Position numbers and translations under genes: made by a program
In this document: positions 1-6,327 of the stretch, in pieces
Numbering within the stretch: the stretch's first letter is position 1
How the letters are laid out: each line of letters begins with the position of its first letter
Assembly: GCA_002726845.1 (NCBI GenBank)
Contig: PBSP01000004.1
Coordinates: 1 to 6,485 of the forward strand
Direction of reading: 5' to 3'
From: Methanobacteriota archaeon
Lineage (GTDB): Archaea > Thermoplasmatota > Poseidoniia > Poseidoniales > Poseidoniaceae
Length of the DNA: 6,485 nt
The notes under the pieces: model-generated
Database searches by the model: none
Told to the model about the DNA's origin: nothing
Seen by the model: the letters and a program-made list of their open reading frames with translations, nothing else

Positions 1-1116
1 TTCATCGCATTCGGTTTGTCTGTTTTCCGAATCGGAATTTCTGTTGCGTATTGAAATGGAGTAAGGTGCAGATACGGAGGTCAGTGAAACCGCATCCGCC
101 GGCAACGATCCACCATCAAGAAAATCAGTAAGCGTTGTTATGATGTTGACCACCGTATCGGAAATGCTGAAACGGAATTCTTGAATTCCGACTTCCACTC
201 TGAAATTGTTTGGAGGTTGGGTCAGACGTGTATCAAGCACAAGTGCATACGATTGAGAATCCTGAATGGCAGAATCGAATGCAAGACCCTTGAGAAGCGA
301 GACCTCCATATGCTCAAGTTCGTCCCAAATTGGATCGTTCTGGTTAAGGTAATCAATTTTCCATTGGAAGGTTGGCCGCAACCAAAGCGTATCGGGAACG
401 TTCAACGGATTCAGGGGATTGAATGGAGGTTCAAATCCAAAACCTTCGTTGAGTGTCAACAGACCGAGAACGGTCAGCGATATGGAAACGTCATCGACAG
501 AGTCCCCGTCAATATCGATGTAATTTTCAAACAGCACGAGATTGCTTCCTACAAACAACTCTCCAGTGAATGTTCCGTATTCCCATGTTTCATACTGTGG
601 GCCATTGTCACGGCTAGAGAAATTGATATACAATGCGTAGGTGTTGATTCCAACCGCTAAAGGATCGGTAATCGAAAACGAGTCAAGAGAAAACAGGGTT
701 TCGACAAGATTGTTTGGCCATCCCTCAGGTTGCGTGTTGGTATCAAGAAGAATCTCATAGGGACGAGGGTGATCGACTGTAGGGGGTGAAGTATCACGAA
801 GTTGTGCATCGCTCAGATATTGTGTGGAATCGTTGAGTGGGTCGCCTTCTCTGCTTTCTCTTTTCGCTGCTTCAACCAATCCGAGCGAGGATGTGGAAGA
901 ACCTGTTGCAACAAGAATATCATCGCTCATTTCTTGTCGCTCCATAAAATCGGACAACTTTTCCATCAGGCCAAAATCGTCTTGTTCAACCGAAACATCT
1001 GCTTGAACGGGTTGAAACAAGGGAATCAGCATTACCAAGACCAGGAACAAGGCTAATCTCTGACGTTTTGGACGATGCAACCCAGGTCGAACCAACCGAA
1101 TCGCTTGTTCGACCAT
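1..1116 (-). CDS. Secreted protein of unknown function, N-terminal 372 residues (C-terminus beyond left edge)
   Basis: The reading frame is open from the ATG at 1116 to the window edge, so only the first 372 residues are visible. Residues 1-20 are basic (several Arg/Lys); residues 21-34 form a hydrophobic core (LALFLVLVMLIPLF) and VQA at 37-39 is a plausible signal peptidase site, so the protein is probably exported by Sec. The mature part begins with a charged, probably flexible stretch (about 40-115) and continues as a mostly beta-like region with few Cys (one, at 370). Residues 201-209 (DIDGDSVDD) form an Asp-rich loop of the calcium-binding kind. I recognise no catalytic motif and no named family. 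ATG 1116 is the first start after an in-frame TGA, and the signal peptide fits it; no good Shine-Dalgarno precedes it. It lies 75 nt downstream of the PKD protein gene, on the same strand, and may be co-transcribed. An envelope or surface role is inferred from export only. Confidence 0.8.
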   Translation of the reverse strand, partial: MVEQAIRLVRPGLHRPKRQRLALFLVLVMLIPLFQPVQADVSVEQDDFGLMEKLSDFMERQEMSDDILVATGSSTSSLGLVEAAKRESREGDPLNDSTQYLSDAQLRDTSPPTVDHPRPYEILLDTNTQPEGWPNNLVETLFSLDSFSITDPLAVGINTYALYINFSSRDNGPQYETWEYGTFTGELFVGSNLVLFENYIDIDGDSVDDVSISLTVLGLLTLNEGFGFEPPFNPLNPLNVPDTLWLRPTFQWKIDYLNQNDPIWDELEHMEVSLLKGLAFDSAIQDSQSYALVLDTRLTQPPNNFRVEVGIQEFRFSISDTVVNIITTLTDFLDGGSLPADAVSLTSVSAPYSISIRNRNSDSENRQTECDE

Positions 1117-1191
1117 GGAGAGTGGTTGAGCAACTTGTATCTGAACCCATCCCTGCGTTGATTCTACAAAGCGGGGTTCTTTCCCAGTCTT

Positions 1192-3675
1192 TCATCGCTG
1201 AAACAATTGCTCAGAGGAACATGATGGGCAAACAACAATCGCTTCTTGTACACCGATTGGCATTGGTACCTGGAATTGCAGCGCACACTTTGAGCACGTT
1301 CCTTTCAACAGATTGACGTTTTCAGTAACCTCTGCCGGAGTTTCTTCAATCTCTTTGAGAGAAGGCACGGGATCGGGCAAATCCAATTGCTGGGGTAATT
1401 CAATCCCCGATGCCGTGGGTTTACTTGCCGGCTCAACGGTCGAGGATTGGAGTTCAGACAAGACATCAACCTCATTTTTTTGAGGAAGCGATTTCTTTCC
1501 TTCTGATTCATCATCGAAAAACAAAGCGGCGGCTTCACTCGCTGCTTTATTCGACGCCTCCGAGAGTTGCGGACGCGGAGCGAATATTGGCTGGGCTTGC
1601 GGCATTGTATCAGGACCTTGACCCGTACCGTAAATGGATTCAAATTCAGCTTGTTTACTCGCTTGTTCCTTCTCATTTTGAGACGTGACATCGGCTCCAC
1701 CTCCAAGACCAGCAAGTTGGGTTGCATTCGCAAACAAAGGAAGGCGCTGTGTTTGTTTCACTGTCCGCATGTATGAAACAGCCTCATCCTTCGGCAAGCC
1801 TCTGTCGGTGAGGAGTTTTAGCGCAATTGTCGACTGCCAACGACGATAACCCAAAAGAGCGATTGACATCGTAACAACTCCGATAAAAAGAACAACTGCA
1901 AACAAAGCATAGTCGATTTCGGTCTCTTCTGCTTCGCTTACAATAACCGAAAACGTGTGACTGTCGCTGTTGTTCGAAGCATCAAAAACCGTTACAATTA
2001 CGGTTTTGGTTCCGGCCGAGTCGAACACAACATCAGCGGTCGGACCGAGGTAATCGGAATCGTCGAGGAAATTTCCATTTGCGTCCTTATCCTCAGACGG
2101 GTCCAAATCCCAATGGAATCGAAGATCGCTGTTCGCATCGTATTCGTCTGATGCACTAACTCGGAATGTGATTGTTTCACCTTCAACGGCTTTGTTTGAT
2201 AACGATTGAAGGAGAGGTGAATCTAAACTCGGAGGCGTTGAGTCTACGACAGCGATTTGAACCGATGTCGAATCGCTGTTTCCGCTTGGGTCAAGAACCA
2301 TCAAATCGACTTGATGCACGCCGGTTGTAGACCAAGAGAACGATGCCGTTGTTTGCTGGCTGTAGGGCTCACCATCCAACGACCAAGAACAACTCTCAAC
2401 TTGATGATCGTCGGTGCTCGATGCACAGGTGAGCGTAACGGTCTCATCGTGTTCGATCCGCCATCCGCCGGAGATGGGTGTCGCTGATGAGGAAGACGTG
2501 CCAGAGATTCGAGGTACTGGATTGTTGACATCCAATACGGTGATGTTGATCTGAGAGCGGTCCAACCCCAATACACCCGATACTGTGAGCGTAACCGTTT
2601 TTTCACCTGGAGTGTTCCACAGCGCTGAAGATAAAACACCAATTCCGTCTTCATCATTTATGCTGCTACCGTCGTTGTCTGAATCCGTGGATGCATCAAA
2701 GTCCCAAGAATACTTGGAAATTTGTTGGAGACTGTTTGGTGAAGAAGATGCATCAAAATTCAACGCAACACCAAGATGCACCGTCTCATTTTCGCTACCA
2801 AAGGACGCCTGCATAACGGGTACCAATTCGATTCGAACAGTCATTTTCAGATTGGTCGAGCCATCTCCTTGACCATCGACATCGTTTGAGTTGTCGACAA
2901 GAAGTTTGAGAGGTTGATTAGCAAGAGCTGAGGAAACAATCCAATTGAACGATGCGGTTCCATCAACACCAACGAGTGATGCTCCGGTCAGTGCAACATT
3001 TGATTGCCCTGCGAGGTAGTTTGCATTCATCGATTCCGTTTGGAGATAGACATCTCCAAAACCTTCGAGAGACCACGCTGTTACGGACACCGTCGTGCCT
3101 TCTTCAAGGAGTAAATCATCGCCCTCAAGCAACGTCAGGTGATTGTTGGGGGCTATTGCGAGTAAGTCGTGATACAAGGTCCACTGGCTGTCGGTTAATT
3201 TCGTAATGGAAATGGAAACTCTGCCCAAGTCGCCACCCTGATCGCCCATTCCTTGATCACCGTCATGGGCGAGGTTATCCACCACAATCGTCCATTCTTT
3301 TTCAGCAATAGAAAGGGGGACCTTCCAATGAAATTCATACGAGCCGTTTGCAAATTCCGTGGAAGGGATTTGCTGGTAAGCAGAACGATAGGATTGTCCC
3401 AACAAATACGGTTGGAGGCCTGATTCATCGAAAATAAGGACGTCAAGAGCGTCATCGATAACAAGAATTGTGATTGCGTAAACGTCGCCAGGTGACAACA
3501 ATCCAAGCGACAACTCGACACATTCTCCATCATCCACGGGAACCTGTGATGCGAACGTGGTCGCTGACTCTGAGGTGCAGGAAGGCGCTACCCTCGCAGA
3601 TGTACTTGATGCAAATGGAACAAATGGAACACACAGCAGGAGAATCAGAACTGCTATGACATGTTTCGATTGCAT
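1192..3675 (-). CDS. Exported PKD-repeat protein with one membrane helix and a cytosolic zinc ribbon
   Basis: 827 residues. Residues 1-27 are a signal peptide (hydrophobic core about 6-21, possible cleavage after Ala27). Two related beta-rich domains follow, about 62-157 and 190-282, sharing YLLGQS/YLAGQS and V-V-D-N/L-V-D-N followed by Gly/Asp-rich tails; they resemble PPC-type beta sandwiches, without certainty. Three PKD-like domains come next (about 290-382, 385-477, 480-580). The first and third carry matching Asp-rich, probably calcium-binding loops at 324-346 and 522-544; the second has C417 and C429, which could form a disulfide. A single helix at about 589-610, followed by Arg-Arg, anchors the protein with its N-terminus outside. 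The cytosolic part has a short helical segment (about 615-643), a polar Gln/Glu/Pro-rich linker, and a C-terminal zinc ribbon with C794, C797, C816 and C819, similar to the MJ0042-type ribbon. Start ATG 3675 lies 25 nt after the RNase Z stop, behind a GGGG-containing weak ribosome site. A surface adhesin, a surface-layer component or a sensor are all possible; the substrate is unknown. Confidence 0.9.
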   Translation of the reverse strand: MQSKHVIAVLILLLCVPFVPFASSTSARVAPSCTSESATTFASQVPVDDGECVELSLGLLSPGDVYAITILVIDDALDVLIFDESGLQPYLLGQSYRSAYQQIPSTEFANGSYEFHWKVPLSIAEKEWTIVVDNLAHDGDQGMGDQGGDLGRVSISITKLTDSQWTLYHDLLAIAPNNHLTLLEGDDLLLEEGTTVSVTAWSLEGFGDVYLQTESMNANYLAGQSNVALTGASLVGVDGTASFNWIVSSALANQPLKLLVDNSNDVDGQGDGSTNLKMTVRIELVPVMQASFGSENETVHLGVALNFDASSSPNSLQQISKYSWDFDASTDSDNDGSSINDEDGIGVLSSALWNTPGEKTVTLTVSGVLGLDRSQINITVLDVNNPVPRISGTSSSSATPISGGWRIEHDETVTLTCASSTDDHQVESCSWSLDGEPYSQQTTASFSWSTTGVHQVDLMVLDPSGNSDSTSVQIAVVDSTPPSLDSPLLQSLSNKAVEGETITFRVSASDEYDANSDLRFHWDLDPSEDKDANGNFLDDSDYLGPTADVVFDSAGTKTVIVTVFDASNNSDSHTFSVIVSEAEETEIDYALFAVVLFIGVVTMSIALLGYRRWQSTIALKLLTDRGLPKDEAVSYMRTVKQTQRLPLFANATQLAGLGGGADVTSQNEKEQASKQAEFESIYGTGQGPDTMPQAQPIFAPRPQLSEASNKAASEAAALFFDDESEGKKSLPQKNEVDVLSELQSSTVEPASKPTASGIELPQQLDLPDPVPSLKEIEETPAEVTENVNLLKGTCSKCALQFQVPMPIGVQEAIVVCPSCSSEQLFQR

Positions 3676-3678
3676 GGG

Positions 3679-3686
3679 AACCCCTT
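3679..3686 (-). promoter_or_regulatory. AAGGGGTT motif before the PKD protein start (weak ribosome site)
   Basis: On the minus strand AAGGGGTT ends 3 nt before the ATG at 3675, inside the 25 nt gap after the RNase Z stop. The G run could pair partly with the archaeal 16S tail (CCUCC), but the spacing is short for a standard Shine-Dalgarno. The same 8-mer occurs before the RNase Z and eL15 starts. Confidence 0.35.
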
Positions 3687-3700
3687 CATTTCATACTCTT

Positions 3701-4846
3701 TCAATGATGCGACAGCTTGTGTTGGATCCATCCACTCTCACCCAATTTTAGCATTGCAACCTCGCCATCGTCATCGATACGAACCCGATCACCATCATTC
3801 GCTGAGGCCAAACTGCATGATTGACCCAACACCTCTCCTGCCTGCGATAGTGCTTCGTCAACATCGCGCAGACGGGCAGAAAAATGCGTGAGAATGAGAT
3901 GTTTGGCGTCGCACTTCAATGCGGTTCGCGCTGCTCCAGACGCCGTGCTGTGGAGATGATTGTCCGCACGTTCACTCGCATCGTTGAGGAAGGTTGCCTC
4001 ATGAACAAGAACCGTAACAGGTGCCTTCGGCTCAATCGATTGTTCAGCCGTATCCCCTGAAAGTACAATGCTGGTCGAAGGTCTCGAAGGTCCACGAAAA
4101 CTTGATGCTCGGAGCACTTCGCCGCCCTCCAACTCAATGTCAAATCCCTCGGAGAGCTTCTTCTTCTCTTCGTTGCCAAGGCCGGCCAGCGATGCTTTGT
4201 GTCGATTGAACGAACCTCTGCGTTCCTTTCTCGAGATTTGCCATGCACACGACGGTATACCGTGTCGAGTTGAAAGAGCGTCAATTCGAAAGGTCTTGAA
4301 AGAGGTTGGTTGAGGCATCGATTCATGCCAAAGAAGATCTTTAGCATCATCCACAAATTCAACCCAACGCCCAGATTCAGTATCACCAAGCAACCACCGA
4401 ACGGGATAGCCAAGGTGATTTGTTGTACCCCCAAGCCTGAACCAAGCTCTGTACTGATTGAGAAGTTCGGCTGAAGCGGTTGTCGGCGGCAACTCAACAT
4501 CAACACCAACGGTTTGGAGCAAATCAAGTATTTCCGATGATGTTGGTCCGTAAACAATGAGCGGTTGTTGCCGTCCATCGAGAGAAAGTGTCTGGAGAAA
4601 CGGTAACAACCCCCAGGTGTGATCCAAATGCCCGTGCGTTAAAGCAACTGCAACAATGCGATTTGGCCGCAAAAGCGATGGTTCTCCACCATGTTTCATA
4701 CGGCTTCTTTGTTTTGAATATCGCATTTGAAAACCTTCACCCGCATCAACAACTACGAGACCTTCTTGGCAACTGAATACACTACCGCTTACGTTCCTTG
4801 AGGACGTTGGTCGGGCAGATGCGGTTCCAAGAATGTGTATTTCCAT
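3701..4846 (-). CDS. rnz: Ribonuclease Z (tRNA 3' processing endonuclease), enlarged form
   Basis: A metallo-beta-lactamase-fold nuclease that cuts the 3' trailer from tRNA precursors in the cytoplasm. Counting from ATG 4846 (381 residues): LGT near the N-terminus, DAGEG at 34-38, the zinc motif THGHLDH at 70-76, STRHGIPS with H195 (the family's third motif), a GDT motif with D265, HEATF at 282-286, HSTASGAA starting at H299, and LTHFSAR with H321. These are the expected RNase Z metal ligands and signatures in the expected order. It is longer than the roughly 300 residues usual in archaea; the extra length lies at about 48-62 and between about 115 and 185. The usual HLHGDH is here HGHLDH. The frame could begin one codon earlier at a TTG (4849), but ATG 4846 with GGGGTTGAT upstream fits better. 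The gap to the PRC-barrel gene is 12 nt, so the two are very probably co-transcribed with eL15. Another MBL-fold hydrolase is possible but less likely given the HEATF and HST motifs. Confidence 0.9.
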   Translation of the reverse strand: MEIHILGTASARPTSSRNVSGSVFSCQEGLVVVDAGEGFQMRYSKQRSRMKHGGEPSLLRPNRIVAVALTHGHLDHTWGLLPFLQTLSLDGRQQPLIVYGPTSSEILDLLQTVGVDVELPPTTASAELLNQYRAWFRLGGTTNHLGYPVRWLLGDTESGRWVEFVDDAKDLLWHESMPQPTSFKTFRIDALSTRHGIPSCAWQISRKERRGSFNRHKASLAGLGNEEKKKLSEGFDIELEGGEVLRASSFRGPSRPSTSIVLSGDTAEQSIEPKAPVTVLVHEATFLNDASERADNHLHSTASGAARTALKCDAKHLILTHFSARLRDVDEALSQAGEVLGQSCSLASANDGDRVRIDDDGEVAMLKLGESGWIQHKLSHH

Positions 4847-4852
4847 CAAATC

Positions 4853-4860
4853 AACCCCTT
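4853..4860 (-). promoter_or_regulatory. Ribosome-binding site of the RNase Z gene (AAGGGGTT)
   Basis: The minus strand reads AAGGGGTTGATTTG directly before ATG 4846. AGGGGTTGAT differs at two positions from the full archaeal Shine-Dalgarno AGGAGGTGAT and has suitable spacing. It overlaps the stop codon of the PRC-barrel gene, as expected for coupled translation within an operon. It favours ATG 4846 over the TTG at 4849. Confidence 0.5.
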
Positions 4861-5116
4861 ACCCGCGTGGAATGGGTGTTGGAGGAAACCATCGAAGAAT
4901 GACAACATCCCCAACAGAACGAATCCAGCGCCAAGGTACTGCAACATGAATCGATCCCTCAACAAGGTCATCGGGCGTATCCGTCACGAAAAGATGGGTG
5001 CATGAGTGGCTTGCATGCTCGATTACGGCATCATGAACAGTGCCGAGCAATCGCCCGTTTGGAAGGTACACCTGAAGGCCAGATAATTGCGATAACTTTC
5101 TTTCGCCCTTGCTCAT
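4859..5116 (-). CDS. Small PRC-barrel domain protein
   Basis: 85 residues forming one PRC-barrel: an entry strand with LSGLQVYLPNGRLLGTVHDA (about 11-30), where the N-G-x-x-L-G-x-V pattern is typical, then strands around 42-46 (LFVTD) and 55-65 (IHVAVPWRWI), closing with SVGDVVILRW (67-76), the usual I/V-G-D-V-V-I/L ending. No signal peptide or membrane segment, so cytoplasmic. The PRC-barrel is a protein- or RNA-binding fold: it forms the C-terminal half of RimM, a 16S rRNA maturation factor, and small stand-alone versions (CdpB) act in archaeal cell division with SepF/FtsZ. Neighbouring eL15 (55 nt upstream) and RNase Z (12 nt downstream) fit a ribosome or RNA-processing role, but the sequence alone cannot choose. 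Start ATG 5116 has GGAGG 7 nt before it and an in-frame stop a short way upstream. Partner and function are inferred; the fold assignment is fairly secure. Confidence 0.85.
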   Translation of the reverse strand: MSKGERKLSQLSGLQVYLPNGRLLGTVHDAVIEHASHSCTHLFVTDTPDDLVEGSIHVAVPWRWIRSVGDVVILRWFPPTPIPRG

Positions 5117-5123
5117 TGGCCGC

Positions 5124-5128
5124 CCTCC
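5124..5128 (-). promoter_or_regulatory. Shine-Dalgarno of the PRC-barrel gene
   Basis: GGAGG on the minus strand, 7 nt from ATG 5116. It is the strongest ribosome-binding site in the window and fixes the start of this small gene. Confidence 0.65.
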
Positions 5129-5171
5129 ATAATACCCGCAGGTGGAACGAGACCATCAAACAAACGCTTGA

Positions 5172-5774
5172 TTACTTTCCACGATTGAGATTTGCTTTGA
5201 GAGGGGGACGCAACTTTTCTGCACCTTTACCCTTGTTGAACAAACCGCGTCCGCGCTTTCCAGCAGACGTTTTTCCACGGTATGCTCGGCCGCGATGGTT
5301 GTTGTTTCCATTCGCCTGACAAAAGACGCCGAGTTGCTTATCATTGATGATTGCAGGGTGGTGTGTGTCGATGAGGATTACCTCGAAGAATTTGTGCTTA
5401 CCATCTTCGCCTACCCAATAGGAATTGAGAACTTCAAGATTAGGGAAGTGGCGAGCAACACGCTCTTCGGCGATACGCTGTGTGTTTTTTGCCATGGTAA
5501 TTTTGGAAATACCGGCCTTGGATGGTTTTCGCTTCATGTGGATTTTGCCCTTACGAAGCCCACCGCGTCGTACTCGGGTACGGATTAGGACAACTCCTTG
5601 CTTAGCTTTGTATCCCAAGCGTCGAGCAGCATCGAGGCGTGTTGGACGCTCAATGCGGCAATTGACGGGTTCACGACGCCACTGAGCCATTCTCGTTTGA
5701 CGGAACATGTGCGGGAGAGCCTCTTTTGGCTTCTTCCAAGTTTCGCGAACATAATGGTGGAGTCCTTTCGCCAT
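5172..5774 (-). CDS. rpl15e: 50S ribosomal protein eL15 (L15e)
   Basis: 200 residues, strongly basic, a large-subunit ribosomal protein restricted to archaea and eukaryotes; it binds 23S rRNA inside the subunit. Family signatures read in order: YVRETWKKPKE (8-18), the WRREP segment at 32-36, RIERPTRLDAARRLGYKAKQG (40-60), RTRVRRGGLRKG (65-76), a central stretch containing RHFPNLEVLNSYWVGEDG (about 108-125), a segment ending in the HP at 139-140, and a C-terminal HRGRAYRGKTSAGKRGRGL region (160-178) followed by a basic tail. Length is close to the archaeal norm of about 190-195. Start ATG 5774 is preceded by GAGGT at 6 nt. It lies 91 nt downstream of the rhodanese gene and 55 nt upstream of the PRC-barrel gene, and probably opens the eL15/PRC-barrel/RNase Z transcript. 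This gene is the main reason to call the window archaeal. Confidence 0.98.
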   Translation of the reverse strand: MAKGLHHYVRETWKKPKEALPHMFRQTRMAQWRREPVNCRIERPTRLDAARRLGYKAKQGVVLIRTRVRRGGLRKGKIHMKRKPSKAGISKITMAKNTQRIAEERVARHFPNLEVLNSYWVGEDGKHKFFEVILIDTHHPAIINDKQLGVFCQANGNNNHRGRAYRGKTSAGKRGRGLFNKGKGAEKLRPPLKANLNRGK

Positions 5775-5780
5775 GGTAAT

Positions 5781-5785
5781 ACCTC
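5781..5785 (-). promoter_or_regulatory. Shine-Dalgarno of the eL15 gene
   Basis: GAGGT on the minus strand, six bases from ATG 5774. It matches the archaeal consensus core and supports this start. Confidence 0.6.
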
Positions 5786-5809
5786 AATGGGAGCAACTTG
5801 CCGACTTTG

Positions 5810-5823
5810 AACCCCTTTATGAG
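5810..5823 (-). promoter_or_regulatory. Possible TATA box of the eL15 operon with an overlapping AAGGGGTT
   Basis: The minus strand reads CTCATAAAGGGGTT, with the ATAAAG about 41-46 nt before the eL15 ATG. A start of transcription about 25 nt downstream would leave a leader of 15-20 nt carrying the GAGGT ribosome site, which is a reasonable archaeal arrangement. No clear purine-rich BRE precedes it, so this is tentative. Confidence 0.3.
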
Positions 5824-5858
5824 CCTGTCCATCTGCAAAGCGTTTTGAAAATGTGACG

Positions 5859-5869
5859 GTAACTGTTAC
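5859..5869. repeat. 11-base perfect inverted repeat GTAAC-T-GTTAC
   Basis: Two 5-base arms around a single central base. It covers the TAA stop codon of the rhodanese gene (5866-5868) and lies about 35 nt upstream of the possible eL15 TATA box. The arms are too close to form an RNA hairpin, so a dimeric DNA-binding protein site is the only obvious role. A palindrome this short can also arise by chance. Confidence 0.3.
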
Positions 5870-6267
5870 TGAAGCGGTTTTGCGAGGCCATTGGCAACCA
5901 AGCTACGCCAGCCTCCCCAAAGCGAATACACGCCTGTATATCCCATTCGAGTGAGTGATTCGGCTGCTATAGCGGATCGGAATCCCCCACCACAATACAA
6001 CACGATTCGGGTATCCTCTGCTATTGGATGCTTTTCGATGTCGCGTTCAATGACTCCTTTGCCGATGTGTATGGCTCCTTCAAAACAGCCAGCCTCGTAT
6101 TCGTGTCGTTCACGAACATCGATGACAACAACCTCTTCAGCATCGTTCAACATCGCAATAAATTGGTCTACGTCACACTCGGAAATCGCAGAACGGGAAC
6201 GTTCAACCGTAGCCAAGAATCGCGGGCTGTGCTTCTTCACCATGCATGAAATGAATCGATTCAGCAT
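5866..6267 (-). CDS. Single-domain rhodanese-like sulfurtransferase
   Basis: Rhodanese-fold protein that would carry sulfur as a persulfide on its active-site Cys; cytoplasmic, with no signal or membrane segment. In the 133-residue frame the first Cdc25/rhodanese motif is VVVIDVRERHEYEAGCFEGA (46-65), followed by HIGKGVIERDIE (67-78) and the active loop YCGGGFRS (91-98), with catalytic C92 and the R97-S98 pair, then GYTGVYSLWGGW (109-120), the usual C-terminal signature. The coordinates use the outermost ATG (6267). An internal ATG at 6243 (MVKKHSPRFL) matches the usual beginning of this subfamily (KKHSPRFL, from memory) and has an AT-rich TATA-like stretch about 30 nt upstream, so the 125-residue form may well be the true one. 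Sulfur donor and acceptor are unknown; roles in detoxification, tRNA thiolation or persulfide transfer are possible. It diverges from a DUF2892-like membrane gene, and that domain pair is fused in YgaP. Confidence 0.93.
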   Translation of the reverse strand: MLNRFISCMVKKHSPRFLATVERSRSAISECDVDQFIAMLNDAEEVVVIDVRERHEYEAGCFEGAIHIGKGVIERDIEKHPIAEDTRIVLYCGGGFRSAIAAESLTRMGYTGVYSLWGGWRSLVANGLAKPLQ

Positions 6268-6327
6268 TTGAAAATATTCATTCCACGGGAAACACTACTT
6301 CAAATACACAGAGTCCGACATACTTCT
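6268..6327. promoter_or_regulatory. Divergent promoter region between the rhodanese and DUF2892-like genes
   Basis: Sixty bases separate the two outermost start codons. AT-rich, TATA-like stretches occur for each direction: AATATTTTC on the minus strand (about 6270-6278), about 30 nt before the rhodanese ATG at 6243, and CAAATACA on the plus strand (6301-6308), 20-27 nt before the ATG at 6328. Neither start has a Shine-Dalgarno, which fits leaderless mRNAs, common in archaea. The TATA assignments are by eye and weak. Confidence 0.35.

Noticed and set aside
181..660. A 159-codon open frame on the plus strand.
   Set aside because: It is antisense to the secreted protein gene, has no family resemblance or ribosome site, and its composition looks like a reverse reading of coding DNA.
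1117..1194. The PKD protein frame stays open for 25 codons past its TGA and runs in the same frame into the next gene, suggesting readthrough or a broken fusion.
   Set aside because: A same-frame neighbour has a one in three chance, and 25 open codons are not rare. The downstream protein has its own ATG and signal peptide, which would make no sense inside a fusion after a cytosolic zinc ribbon.
3916..4578. A 220-codon open frame on the minus strand overlapping the RNase Z gene.
   Set aside because: The RNase Z frame over the same bases carries all catalytic motifs; this one is an out-of-frame shadow with no recognisable features.
4847..4849. TTG as the start of RNase Z, one codon before the ATG.
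   Set aside because: The ATG at 4846 directly follows and has better spacing from the GGGGTTGAT site; the extra residue has no support.
5146..5171. Possible hairpin CAAGCGTTTG after the eL15 stop, and an alternative ATG upstream of the PRC-barrel gene.
   Set aside because: The arms pair over only three bases, and the upstream ATG is in a different frame from the PRC-barrel, with no ribosome site.
5842..5857. Possible terminator after the rhodanese gene (TTTTC run on the minus strand).
   Set aside because: Only four T in a row and no stem before it, too weak to call.
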